Source of the DNA: Aquilaria yunnanensis
Taxonomy: Eukaryota; Streptophyta; Magnoliopsida; Malvales; Thymelaeaceae
Reading direction: 5' to 3'
DNA: 64,000 nucleotides
NCBI GenBank assembly: GCA_039654915.1
Contig: CM077596.1
Coordinates: forward strand, 78,245,751 to 78,309,750
A program made the translations under genes and the position numbers. Below are positions 34,033 through 43,694 of the stretch, in pieces (the stretch's first letter is position 1; each line of letters opens with the position of its first letter). The notes under the pieces are model-generated. The model made no database searches and was not told the origin of the DNA. It saw only the letters and a program-made list of their open reading frames with translations.

Positions 34033-35515
34033 GAACATAGGTCTAATTAGGAATAGGGGTTAATTTTATAAATTTACCCCTTGTTTTCTTGAACCATTGC
34101 CTTCTCTATTCTCTCCAATCACTAGCTGCCTTTGTGCGCTTGGGGAAGTTGGCTCTTGTGATGATAAAGATGAAGTACTCTAGCAACAATTGAGGATGAC
34201 AAATGGCAATTCGATGATAAAGTTACAGTACTTGTTTCAACGATGATGATGGTTGGACGACTTGGGGTCGAATCGTGACACTTGGGTGTCGGCCTAACCT
34301 TTTCGATACCTTCTTTTGTGCCGACGATTAGACCATGACGACAATTGGGCGAGCGATTCGAAGAGGACGGCGATTGGCCGACAACGGCAACTAGACAATC
34401 AATTTAACGACGATGGTGGTTGGACAACTTGGGGTCAAATCGCAACGTTCGGTCGTTGGCCCAACCTTTTCAATGCCCTCTTTCGTACTAAAGATTGAAC
34501 CATGATGACAATTGGACGAACGATTCAAAAAGGACGGTGATTGGCCAACGACGACAACTGGAGAATCGATTCGACAACAATGGCGGTTGGATGTCTTGGG
34601 ATTGAATTGTGACACTTTATCCTCGGCCCAACCTTATGGACATTGGACCCTTTCACTAACGATTTGATCTCTCACTTTGATCAAATCGAGACGCTCTGAT
34701 CCTCAACAGTCTCTTGCTCAAATCGAGTGGCTTAGATCTTCATCTGGACCTTTCCTCTTGACCTCCTTGACACCTCGCCGCCACTTGGATTCTCGCCATT
34801 AACCTCTTCAACACTCTGATCTTTCGCCTTAATCAAAGATCCTTGATGAGGCAAAGAGATCCATGGGGAAAAAGATATAGTAATGGGCTCAAACATTTTA
34901 TGACATACTTTTGTACATCTATTTAGACATTTTAGTATATTTATTTAGACTCTTCCACTTATTTTTTTTTACACTTTTAATTTTGAAAATAACAAATTTT
35001 CTTCTTATTGTTATAATCATTTCTATATTTTTTGTCAGACACTTTTACATAGTTATTCAAACATTTTTTTTTATTGATTTAAACATTTTCATTATTTTAG
35101 ATAATAAATTATTTGCATATTACTTAGACACTTTTACATATTTTTGTAGATACTTTAACATGTTTATTCAGACATTTATACACGTTTACATATTATTGAA
35201 GAGAACACATTGTTTGCATATTATTGAAGAGAATAAATAGTTTGCATATCTTTTCAGACACATATGTGTACTTGTTCATACACTTTTCCCAATTGCTTTC
35301 GACAATTTACATATTTGCATTTGACACTTATATAGATGAAAGTAATGATGAAAGATCTGAAGGTAGTGACAATGACGGCGGGAATGGAGTAGGATTTCTG
35401 AAAGGAGAAAAAGAGAGAGTTTTGATAATGCGCAATTTTGTTTATTTTTTTCTCTATTAAGGTGGATTATATATGGAGAGTTAAGGATGAATTAGTATGT
35501 GTAAATATGTGCATA
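34033..35515 (-). mobile_element. Unclassified DNA-transposon-like element, copy 1
   Basis: Its two ends match, inverted, the two ends of the element at 59597-60827. The left end acataggtctaattaggaat corresponds to the inverted right end there (gcatatgtctaattagacat). The right end, inverted, actatgcacatatttacaca… corresponds to actatagacatatgttgaac…, and the match runs on through 'ttcatccttaact…ccatatataa'. One side (34890-35330) is rich in tttagacactttt-type repeats and the other is GC-richer with a tandem repeat (34236-34650). No transposase seen; exact ends and target duplication unresolved. Confidence 0.55.
34236..34650. repeat. Tandem repeat, unit about 167 bp, roughly 2.5 copies
   Basis: The landmark ggttgga followed by 'cttggg(g/a)t(c/t)(g/a)aat' recurs at 34251, 34419 and 34585, spacings 168 and 166. 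Between landmarks the copies share 'ggcc(t/c)aaccttttc', 'attgaaccatga(c/t)gacaattgg' and 'gacgg(c/t)gattggcc'. The copies differ at many sites. Open frames here (34316-34498, minus 34391-34615) are by-products. Confidence 0.8.
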
Positions 35516-35839
35516 GTATAATAATTATTCTAACTAGGTTTGTCAAGGATTTCAGGGCAAAATTGAGCTCTTCTCATTTTGGGCCTGATTTGGTTAAGGT
35601 TTCAAACTCAAAAAGCCTTTCAGTTAGTGCTAGAAATGTTGGCAGAAGCTCCTATGCATGTTTGCGGCTAAATTGGGTGAAGCTAAAAAAGTAGTGTCAC
35701 TGATTCCTCGACATCAGTTCCTTATTCTGAGAAGGAGGCTGCATTAGGTTTAGATTTGGATTCTTATTCTGGCGATTACGTGTAGTTGGAAATCTATCTA
35801 TATAATTCATTAAAGCAGAAGGGAATGATGAGGTTACGA

Positions 35840-36991
35840 TGGGTAAATTGGCGTCTGTAGCCCTTAACCTTTAATTATTGTACCACTTTAGACCTTAACA
35901 TCGATTTTGTATATAAAAAATCCTTAATCTCGTTCAAATGTTTCGTTTTGAACCTTTTGTGAATGAAAAATGTTAGTGTGGATAGAAAATGCCACGTGGC
36001 ACGCCAAAGTGGACGATTTGCCATGCTGACACAATAAATAATAGGAGAAAATGCTAACTTTAATACCTGAAAACTTTTCCTTCAACAAATCCTCCTTAAA
36101 ACATTTAATTTTGACAAAAAACTCCCCTCCCTTCCGTCTGCCTCTTCTCCGGTCTGCCTCCCTCTCCTTAAGAACCACACCGCCAGCCTCAGGGGCCACG
36201 CCCTTGATGGATGCGGCAAGTTCATGCCCTCCCCGGCTTCAAACCCATTTGACCCAACTTTCCTTAAATACACCACCTGTGGCTACCATCGGAATTTTCC
36301 AAAGAATAGAGCCTAATGAACCTTCTCCCACTGCCAACACCACCGCGACAATCAAGTACCAGCCCTATCACCTCCACTGTCCACCTACGATTTCACTAAA
36401 ACTATTTTCAATTTCACCCAAGAGATTCGACAAGGCGTTGATCTCGTTGGCCACTCCCAATTGCGAAAGTTGAAATGGCGCAATGTGATCGTTAGTCCCC
36501 TTGCGACGACGTTGCATAGCTGCTGGTAATTGGAGGCAGGCGGCGGAGAGGGAGGTGGGCTAGAGGAAAGGGAGCCGGACGGATGAAAGGGAGGCAGCTA
36601 GAGGACAAAAGACGAACTTAGGAAAAGGCGCCGGATGGACGAGAGGGAGATAGCTGGAGGATAGGGGGCGAACAGAGGAGAGGGTTCGCCGGAGGGGGAA
36701 GGGGATGGAATTTTTTGTTAAAATTAAATGTTTTAAGGGGGATTTGTTGGAGGAAAAGTTTTCAAGCATTAAAGTTAACATTTTGTTTGCTATTATTTAT
36801 TGTGTCAACATGGTAAATCGTCTACATTGGCATGTCACGTGGCATTTTCCATCACACTAACGTTTTACATCCACAAAAGGTTCAAAATAAAACATTTAAA
36901 CAAGATTAGGGATTTTTTATGTAAAAAATTGAAGTTAGGATCTAAAGTGGTACAATAATTAAAGGTTAGGAGCCACGGACACAATTTACCC
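35840..36991. mobile_element. Mutator-like element with very long inverted ends and target duplication
   Basis: 1152 bp. The ends tgggtaaattggcgtctgta and inverted (t)gggtaaattgtgtccgtgg start inverted repeats of about 290 bp that stay alignable through 'cctttaattattgtaccact', 'atgccacgtg' and 'acacaataaataata'. aggttacga flanks both sides (35831-35839 and 36992-37000), a perfect 9-bp duplication. The centre (36130-36700) is GC-richer and could be acquired host DNA. No transposase. Confidence 0.9.
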
Positions 36992-37000
36992 AGGTTACGA

Positions 37001-39006
37001 CACATGGCTTTTGCCTAGGGGCTAATGATATTTGTAGTCCTCTTGGTTAGGGGCCGGTTGCAAATTGCCTGATGTTTTGGTCACATTTCCAGTTGGGTTT
37101 GCACTGCTAAACACGCACGTGTCCACATGCAGTTGGGGTAATTCACCGGGGAGTCTTCCTTTTGTTGCAGCTTCATATTTTAACCCTTCATTATTCAAAG
37201 TGTGCAATACACAGTCCTATGCTAAATTGTTATTCTTTGTACTGTTCTCGGCGTCTTCTCCCTGTGCATGTTGTTTGGTGGTTTTATAGTAGAATGGGAC
37301 TTCCTTTGATTGTTGGTTCTTCATTATTTCATTGTTATTATGTTATTTATATGGATTGTATTTGTATTAAAGAAAATTGAGGGGAGTGATACGCTTTTTG
37401 AAGAGTGTTTATTGGGTTAATGCAAATAAAGGTATTTATAAGTTTATTTCCTCACACATTAAGCTCTCATGGTGGAAAGTGTGCAGTTTAGTACACGGGA
37501 GCCAACCCCCCGCCTGGGGGGGGAGGGAGTTGGTGTTGTGGTTGTGGTTGCCATTTTCTGTTGCCGGTTTGAATTGCTCTTTTCATTGTCGGAGTCTAGG
37601 GGATGTCGCTGAGGCGAGGCATTGGTATAACGGACGAGAGACCCAACAGGGAGCAGAGCTTAGAAGCCTCCTATAATGGCGTTGACGATGCTGTTCTGAA
37701 CGAGGAGGGTGGTTCTGGGGTAAACTGGCCTGTATGATTGAAAAAGCAGCTCGAAGCAGGAGGGCCGAGATGGAGGGTGGGAGAAAAAAAAAGTTGTTGT
37801 TTTTGGGTAGGTATGTAGGGGGCATATGTTGTAAATAGCTGGAAGATGGGGGTAAGAGACGAAAGCCAGGCGTGTCTGACCTGCTCAACGGCGTAGAAGA
37901 GTCTGCCTTAAGGCATATCAGCAACCAGAGATGCAGAGAAAGAGGCGAGAGCAAATTGAGCAGAGCACAGCTGACACTGCTTCGTCGGCTTCTCAGTGTA
38001 ATCGAAGCTGTCGACGACGACCACTAGAAAAATGCGATTAGAGTTGTGAGCCAGAGAAAGATGAGGTGAGATGAGAGAGATAGAGAGAGGGGGAGACGAG
38101 ATAGGGAGTTGTGAGGTAGAGAAAAGGGACGGAAGATGAGACAGTGGGCAAGGAAGGCAGAGAGATAGGGAGATGAAAGAGGAACAGGTGAGGGAGGAAG
38201 GCAGAGGCTAGAGAGAGAGGGGTGGGGAGATGAAAGAGGAACGGGTGAGGGAGGAAGGTGAGTCCGAGAGTCAGAGAAAAAAGAGGGAGGGAGATGAGTC
38301 CAAGACAAGTTCCAAGACGATGACAACAGTGATTTGTAAAGAAAAATAGCACAGTCAATAGTTTAAGGAAAAAATAGGGAGTTTTGAGACATTAGCTAGA
38401 TAAAAATTTAAAATTATTAAAAGAAGAGAAATAAAAAATTATTAGTTTGTTTTTTCGTATATTTTCTTTTTTGGGCAATAGCTTTTAAATAGAAGTAACA
38501 AACAATTTTTTATTAAACTAAAAAAAATGTGATTTAGTATCTCTTATATAAATAAAATTTAATATAAATAGTTATTTAATGAACACACTTTTATGACATT
38601 TTCATACATGTACATTTTACTGATAAACGCTTTTCCATTGTCGCTCTCTCTCAAGCCCCTGATTTGTTTCTTTTAGATCCGAATTGACTAGAGCAGATAG
38701 AAAGATCAACTCAGAATTAAGCTATTGGAAGAAGAGTAGGTCGGGCTTCACCTAAAAACATCCACATCCACATCCACGGCCCTTTTTTCTTTTTAGTTAT
38801 TTTCTTTTAAAATTTATATTCTAGTATATTCCTTAGAATGAGAAAATGAGTTTGAATATAGTGTTTTTTAATTACTTTTGTTTATTTTACCATTTTAAAT
38901 TAGTACTTGACATTTGGAGTTATATGAGAAAATATCTTATGGCTCCATGTTACTACACTGAAATATGAACGGAGATTGGGCAAGTATGTTTAAAAAAAAA
39001 ATAGTA
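37001..39006. other. Intergenic DNA with a purine-rich repeat zone
   Basis: No gene recognised. 38040-38300 is almost pure A/G on the plus strand and contains a near-duplicate of agatgaaagaggaacaggtg plus 'agggaggaaggc/tgag' about 64 bp apart. The minus frames there (38024-38358) are the C/T translation of this tract. 37377-37676 and minus 37583-37954 are open but show no domain. Confidence 0.4.
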
Positions 39007-39246
39007 TTCCCTTTATTTCACATTAATTAATCATTTTACTGTTTTTTGCTAAAGTTTAACCTAAATATATTTATATTAATATTTATTGTAAAAAAAAATT
39101 TTAAATGATATTTAGAAGCTGTGGTATTTAAAGTTTCATTTTTATGTAAAATATTTATAGTTTTATAATAAATTTTTTAAAAAAATAAAATTATAAATTA
39201 ATTAATATGAATAGTAAAAAAGTCAGTTTTTGTGGAACGTGAGAAG
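39007..39246. mobile_element. Stowaway-like MITE (copy 3)
   Basis: 240 bp between TA dinucleotides (39005-39006, 39247-39248). The left end ttccctttatttcacattaa and the inverted right end cttctcacgttccacaaaaa converge into '(a/t)t(c/g)a(t/c)tttt(t/a)ac'. Interior 'attaattaatatgaatagtaaa' is shared with the copy at 6788-7000. No ORF. Confidence 0.65.
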
Positions 39247-39419
39247 TATTAAAGTCTTTAGCTCCTTGCTAATCTCTAATGGATCGTTACTGTTTTCACT
39301 GATATTTTTTTTTAGAAATATTTTATGCTTTGTGTTTCTTTGTAAGTTTGAGTTGATGCTTCCAAGTTATTATCTACTCATTCTAATACCTCCACCCGGA
39401 ACACAGTGCGGCGGGTGAT

Positions 39420-40250
39420 CTCCCTAGTTGGGAGTAAATTGGGTAATGGGCATGGTGGCGTCATCTAAAGGGGAAGGTTTTGAAGCACGCTTTGGGTCTC
39501 CAGAACACAAGGTTAAAATCACTTGGCAATGGTACCTACTTTTGTTTCATGTTCAATGTCTGCAAAATTGAGTGAAGATCAAGGGTTGGGGATTGAAAAT
39601 GTGGTGAATCCCTCATGTGTAATTCATCCGATTGATGGGTTGCGTTCAAGTTTTTCTGCTTGGGCTGATATATTCTTAAAAATGGTGTGCAAACTAGTAA
39701 GATTCACTTTTAAAGAGTTTGACGATCTAGCTTTAAAAGTTGTTGAGGAAGTGGAAAAGAAAAGAGAATTATTAAAGGGGTCGTCACAAAGTAAACAAGT
39801 TGTGAAAAAATTAAATAAAAAAAAAAAAAAGAGAGAAGAAGCAGTAATTGAGAGCTAAAAAGGATTAAAAAGCAGCATAAATTACAACAATAGCAAAGGG
39901 GATTATGATAAAGAGAATATAGTGTATAAAGCACAAAAAAGGAGTCTCAAGAACCGACCAGTATTCTATTTTCCTTCAAAATATGTCTACACCTTCAAAG
40001 GGTCTGGGCAATGTTTTTGGTCATAGGATTTGTTCTAGACTAGGGTTCTATTATGGGGTCTAGGTTATTGTTATCTTTGTTTCTTGGGTGCCTGTTTCTT
40101 GGTGGGTTAAACTTTTCTATCTTTTGGTGTTGGGTTTCCTGGATTTTGGGGTGTTGCTCTATCATCTTCCTCCTCTAATCTTGTTGCTTCTTTATATTTT
40201 AATAAAAAATTTTATTGCCGTTCAAAAAATAAAAAAAGGAAAAATGTGAT
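39420..40250 (+). other. Unidentified possible retroposon remnant
   Basis: A 111-codon open frame (39523-39858) with a lysine/glutamate-rich end has no domain I recognise. It is followed by T-rich sequence ending 'ttaataaaaaattttattgccgttcaaaaaat' at about 40200-40230, reminiscent of a plant LINE 3' end. There is no RT or endonuclease, so this stays tentative. Confidence 0.25.
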
Positions 40251-40636
40251 TGTGATGGAACATAGATAGGCGTAATTAATATTTTCTTATTAAAGAATAA
40301 TTTTATTTAATTCAATAAAAATAGGTGCCGTAAACTTATATTTTCAAATTAATATTACATCTTATGAATAATTTATGTTGCCATACAACATATATTAAGA
40401 TATTTTAGTGCAAACCCCTTAAGTTAAAAGTCAAGGTTTCAATCCTTTTACATCTAAAAGGAGTAATTATCGGTAAGGGAGCAATTTTACCTACTAAAAT
40501 ATTTTTGCGACAAAAGTTTTTGAAATAGGCAAATAAGCCACTAAAATAATAGATTGTGAACAAATTACACATTGAAGAGGTTTAAAGATAAGAATTTTTA
40601 CCCTTGATATGGGTTGACTTCTTAACATAGGCTTCA
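40251..40636. other. AT-rich intergenic DNA
   Basis: Nothing recognised between the possible retroposon tail and the hAT element. Confidence 0.4.
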
Positions 40637-40644
40637 TTTAGGAG

Positions 40645-41413
40645 TAGGGGTGAAAAGGGGTCAGGTTTTTTTCGAGTAGATGGAACTTGAGCTCGAGTAA
40701 GAGTTGCTCGAGTTAGGCCTTTTCAAGCTCGAGTTTATTTTGAGGCAAGCTCGAGCCTAATGCTATTCGGCCCTTTAGGCTCACGGGCCTCACAGACCCT
40801 ATGTTTTATCTCTTTTATTGGGCCTTTTTATCTTCAAGCACATTACTTACCTTCAGCCTTAGTTAGTCCCCCAGCCCACTCCCTTACTCCCTTCTCTTTG
40901 CACTTCATCAAATCGTCGGTTTCATCCTTCTCCTTTCCCACTGTCCCAGGCACCATGCTCCTAACTCCTAAGTCCTAATCTTTTCAGCCCCAGGCATGAT
41001 TCACACAACCCCAGGCACAATTCGCCGGAAGAAGCAATCAGTGGCACAATTCACACAGCCCTAGGTATGATTCTCATGACGATCGCGTTGCCTTGGCTTG
41101 TTGCCGCACTAGCCACCAAGGAGTAGTGGGTCGGACACCTGAAGCTGAAGCAACACCGAAATCGAGAGATTCGAGCCAACTCAAGCAGACGAGGGAGTCA
41201 GGGAACAGCCAAGGCTTATGATTTGGCAGCTGCATAGCGGACTTGAAGCCGACAGCGACGGAGGCCGAGATTAGCAGCTCCACCTGTAACATTAATCGAG
41301 CCTCAAGTCCTTTCGAGCTTAGCTCAAGCCCAAAAAATTCAAACTTGACCAACTCGAACTCGAGTTCGAGTAGTATCGAATTACAAGCTCAGCCCAGCCC
41401 ATTTTTAGCCCTA
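40645..41413. mobile_element. hAT-like nonautonomous element with perfect 8-bp duplication
   Basis: 769 bp. The ends taggggtgaaaagggg and, inverted, tagggctaaaaatggg agree at 12 of 16 bases. The octamer tttaggag flanks it exactly (40637-40644, 41414-41421), diagnostic of hAT insertion. Subterminal zones contain many gctcgag/ctcgagc palindromes. The GC-richer centre (about 40780-41290) holds an open minus frame (41074-41352) and plus frames with no recognisable domain; it may be captured DNA. Confidence 0.9.
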
Positions 41414-41421
41414 TTTAGGAG

Positions 41422-42780
41422 TAGTGTTTAAAATTAGTGTCAAATGTTAGAAAAAAGTGTTAACAATTATGATAGTTTTTTCAGATTTATGATACTAAAT
41501 GATATCGTTGGATAACTTTTTCAACCTCTAATGCTTAATACTAACATTGATTCTAAATGAAGCATATACAATTCGATTCCAAATTTTTTATTTGAATTGA
41601 ATTAATTTAAGATTAAAGTCTAAACTAAACTCTAACATCCTACATTGATTTAGGTCTCAATTTGATGTTATCAGTAAACAATTAGTGCAAGAAATGTTTG
41701 TTTTTCATGTATAGCTGAACAAAACCCACAAATACTCTGGCAGAAATTTGTGTTCTGGATGTCCATGTTAATATATATTTTTAGTAACAGTGACTTATTA
41801 TCTGAGAATAAAAAATTGGTAACATTTTTACCTCAAAAAATACATTAATGACAGTGCCTTCGTTTCCTATATACATTAATGACATAAGTTTATAAGTAGT
41901 ATATTTGCCCTCTTTTCCTATATACCACTTCCAATTAATGTTTCATATACTACTTCCACTTTTAATTACAGTGCTCTTTTTGCCTCTTTGCCGATATAAA
42001 CGTGCATATAGAACTCAAGCTCAAGGTTGTCAAAATAGGTATTTTACATAATAATTCTTTTCTGTCTTTCAAGATTTATAAAAATTGTAGAGTAGTATCA
42101 AATGGTAAGATATTAAAAATTGATAAATTTTGATTGACTCGAGTGATGAAGCAATGGCAGGCCAAGCAGATCCTTAAGGTTCTCCTTGTCTTCAAAACCA
42201 TTTAGAATTTGTATATTATGTTTATGTTTACCCCAAACTTCCCATTACAAGCCGATAACAAAGACTTCTTCGTTGGTGAGGGAAAAAAGCTCCCCTTCAA
42301 AGTAGCTACAATTGTCATTGTAAATGAATGTAGAAAATGGTTCTATGGTGGAAGCCTACTTGTAAGCATATGTTGTGAACTCCCCTAATTGATTGTACTT
42401 ATAATCTTTCAAATTTAAGTAAATCACAAAAAATCCAAACATATTACTAGAAAAAAAAATGATCCTTGTTATCTCATCAGAAATTGCTTAACCAGCATAT
42501 GGTCATAGTCACAGACACACACACTGTTGAGTTAATCAAATATAAAGACCTCCTGAATCACGTAATGCTTCAACCGATCGTTCAACAATCAATCTATAAT
42601 CCATTATCAGCTATTAGCTAATAGGAAACCAATTACAATCTGTTAGCTAATTGGAACCTTGGAAAAAAGATAAAGAGATATTTACCACTAGTGTGTTTGG
42701 ATTTTGGAGCATAATTTGGCCATCGATCTTGGAGCTAAGCTGAGCATTCCTAAAAGATGGAGGACTTATGTCCTATAATC
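41422..42780. other. Intergenic DNA
   Basis: AT-rich; no gene, RNA or element end recognised. Confidence 0.4.
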
Positions 42781-42787
42781 AGAGAAC

Positions 42788-42793
42788 AAAAAA
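42788..42793 (-). terminator. RNA polymerase III terminator of tRNA-Tyr
   Basis: Six T on the minus strand, four bases after the tRNA 3' end. Confidence 0.8.
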
Positions 42794-42797
42794 TTTT

Positions 42798-42882
42798 TCC
42801 GACCTGCCGGATTCGAACCAGCGACCTAAGGATATCCTGCACACACTACAGTCCTCCGCTCTACCAACTGAGCTAAGGTCGG
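42798..42882 (-). tRNA. trnY-GUA: tRNA-Tyr (GUA) with 12-nt intron
   Basis: Minus-strand cloverleaf: acceptor arms ccgacct / aggtcgg with discriminator A, D arm gctc…gagc, anticodon stem gagga / tcctt with loop c-t-g-t-a-g-(intron)-a (anticodon GTA), and T arm gctggttcgaatccggc. A 12-nt intron tgtgtgcaggat sits one base after the anticodon, the standard place. Mature length is 73 nt. Nuclear tRNA-Tyr genes of plants typically contain such an intron. A T6 terminator lies just downstream (42788-42793) and AT-rich TATA-like sequence about 20-35 bp upstream. CCA is not encoded, as expected. Confidence 0.95.
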
Positions 42883-42974
42883 CTTGCAACCTGCTGCCGT
42901 ATTATATTTATATATCAGCATATATTGTATTAGACATGGCACTTCACGTAGCAACCCAGAAATTTAAACTGGAG

Positions 42975-43330
42975 AATGCTTGAGAATGAAGGAAAATCCC
43001 AAGAGAACGACACGAACGATAATCAAAGTTTTCGTCTTGTCTTAGTCCTATTGGCTAAAGAGGAATAGAGTCCTTGCTTGCTAGCGAAGCGAAGCCATGA
43101 AAGATCTTGAATTTAGAAGGTAATTCTTTCCGCTCCAGGTCAAGCCATCTGAACCTGGCACTGCTAGAAGGCTATGATAACTAAGCTTTACGAATTTTGA
43201 AGTCCTGTCCGGCTTACCTCAACCACTTGAAGATTCATACGGCTCGAACCTTGGCGCTCTATAAAGCCTTAACTATTACAGTTCGTTTGAAACGAAATAA
43301 GATTATGGTACTGTCGTAGGTAAAAATTAC
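42975..43330. other. Possible organelle-derived insertion (NUMT candidate)
   Basis: This stretch (gctagcgaagcgaagcc, tccgctccaggtcaagccat, gattcatacggctcgaac) has the mixed, non-AT-rich look of plant mitochondrial intergenic DNA and differs from its surroundings. The judgement rests only on style; I could not align it. Confidence 0.25.
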
Positions 43331-43694
43331 TCCCAGCCTCCAGGTAAGTTCTTCTTTCTAGAGTTCAATAACTTTTTTTTTTTTAGACAAAAGACAAAAA
43401 AAAATGTTCATTCTTAGTTGATCCAAAATATATATATGGGATGAATTAACACGTGTATGCTTTTTTTTCTTTCACTATTCATTGATTCATTCCATCATCT
43501 CTGCCAAATAGAGCCTCAGTTCTCACAAGGCCTACACTAGAGGCTGGGAAATTAACTGATTACAACTGCAATATGAACTTTTATCTTTTACAGACAGTTA
43601 TTGAATTCAAAACACTTGTACTAACAGATTCGTGGCAGCAAAACGTTGCAGACTGTAGCAATTCAGCATTTTGCTAGCTGGCCTTCTCAAGCCA

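Noticed and set aside
34911..35240. 109-codon plus frame, highly hydrophobic
   Set aside because: T-rich repeat zone of a transposon-like element; no homology pattern.
36051..36473. 140-codon plus-strand open frame
   Set aside because: It begins inside the inverted end of the Mutator-like element 35840-36991 and shows no recognisable domain; treated as element interior, not a gene.
38024..38358. Two overlapping minus-strand frames of 100-106 codons
   Set aside because: Translations of an almost pure purine/pyrimidine tract; Leu/Ser/Pro-rich by composition.
39523..39858. 111-codon plus frame as a host gene
   Set aside because: No domain recognised and it sits next to a retroposon-like tail; recorded only as an unidentified remnant.
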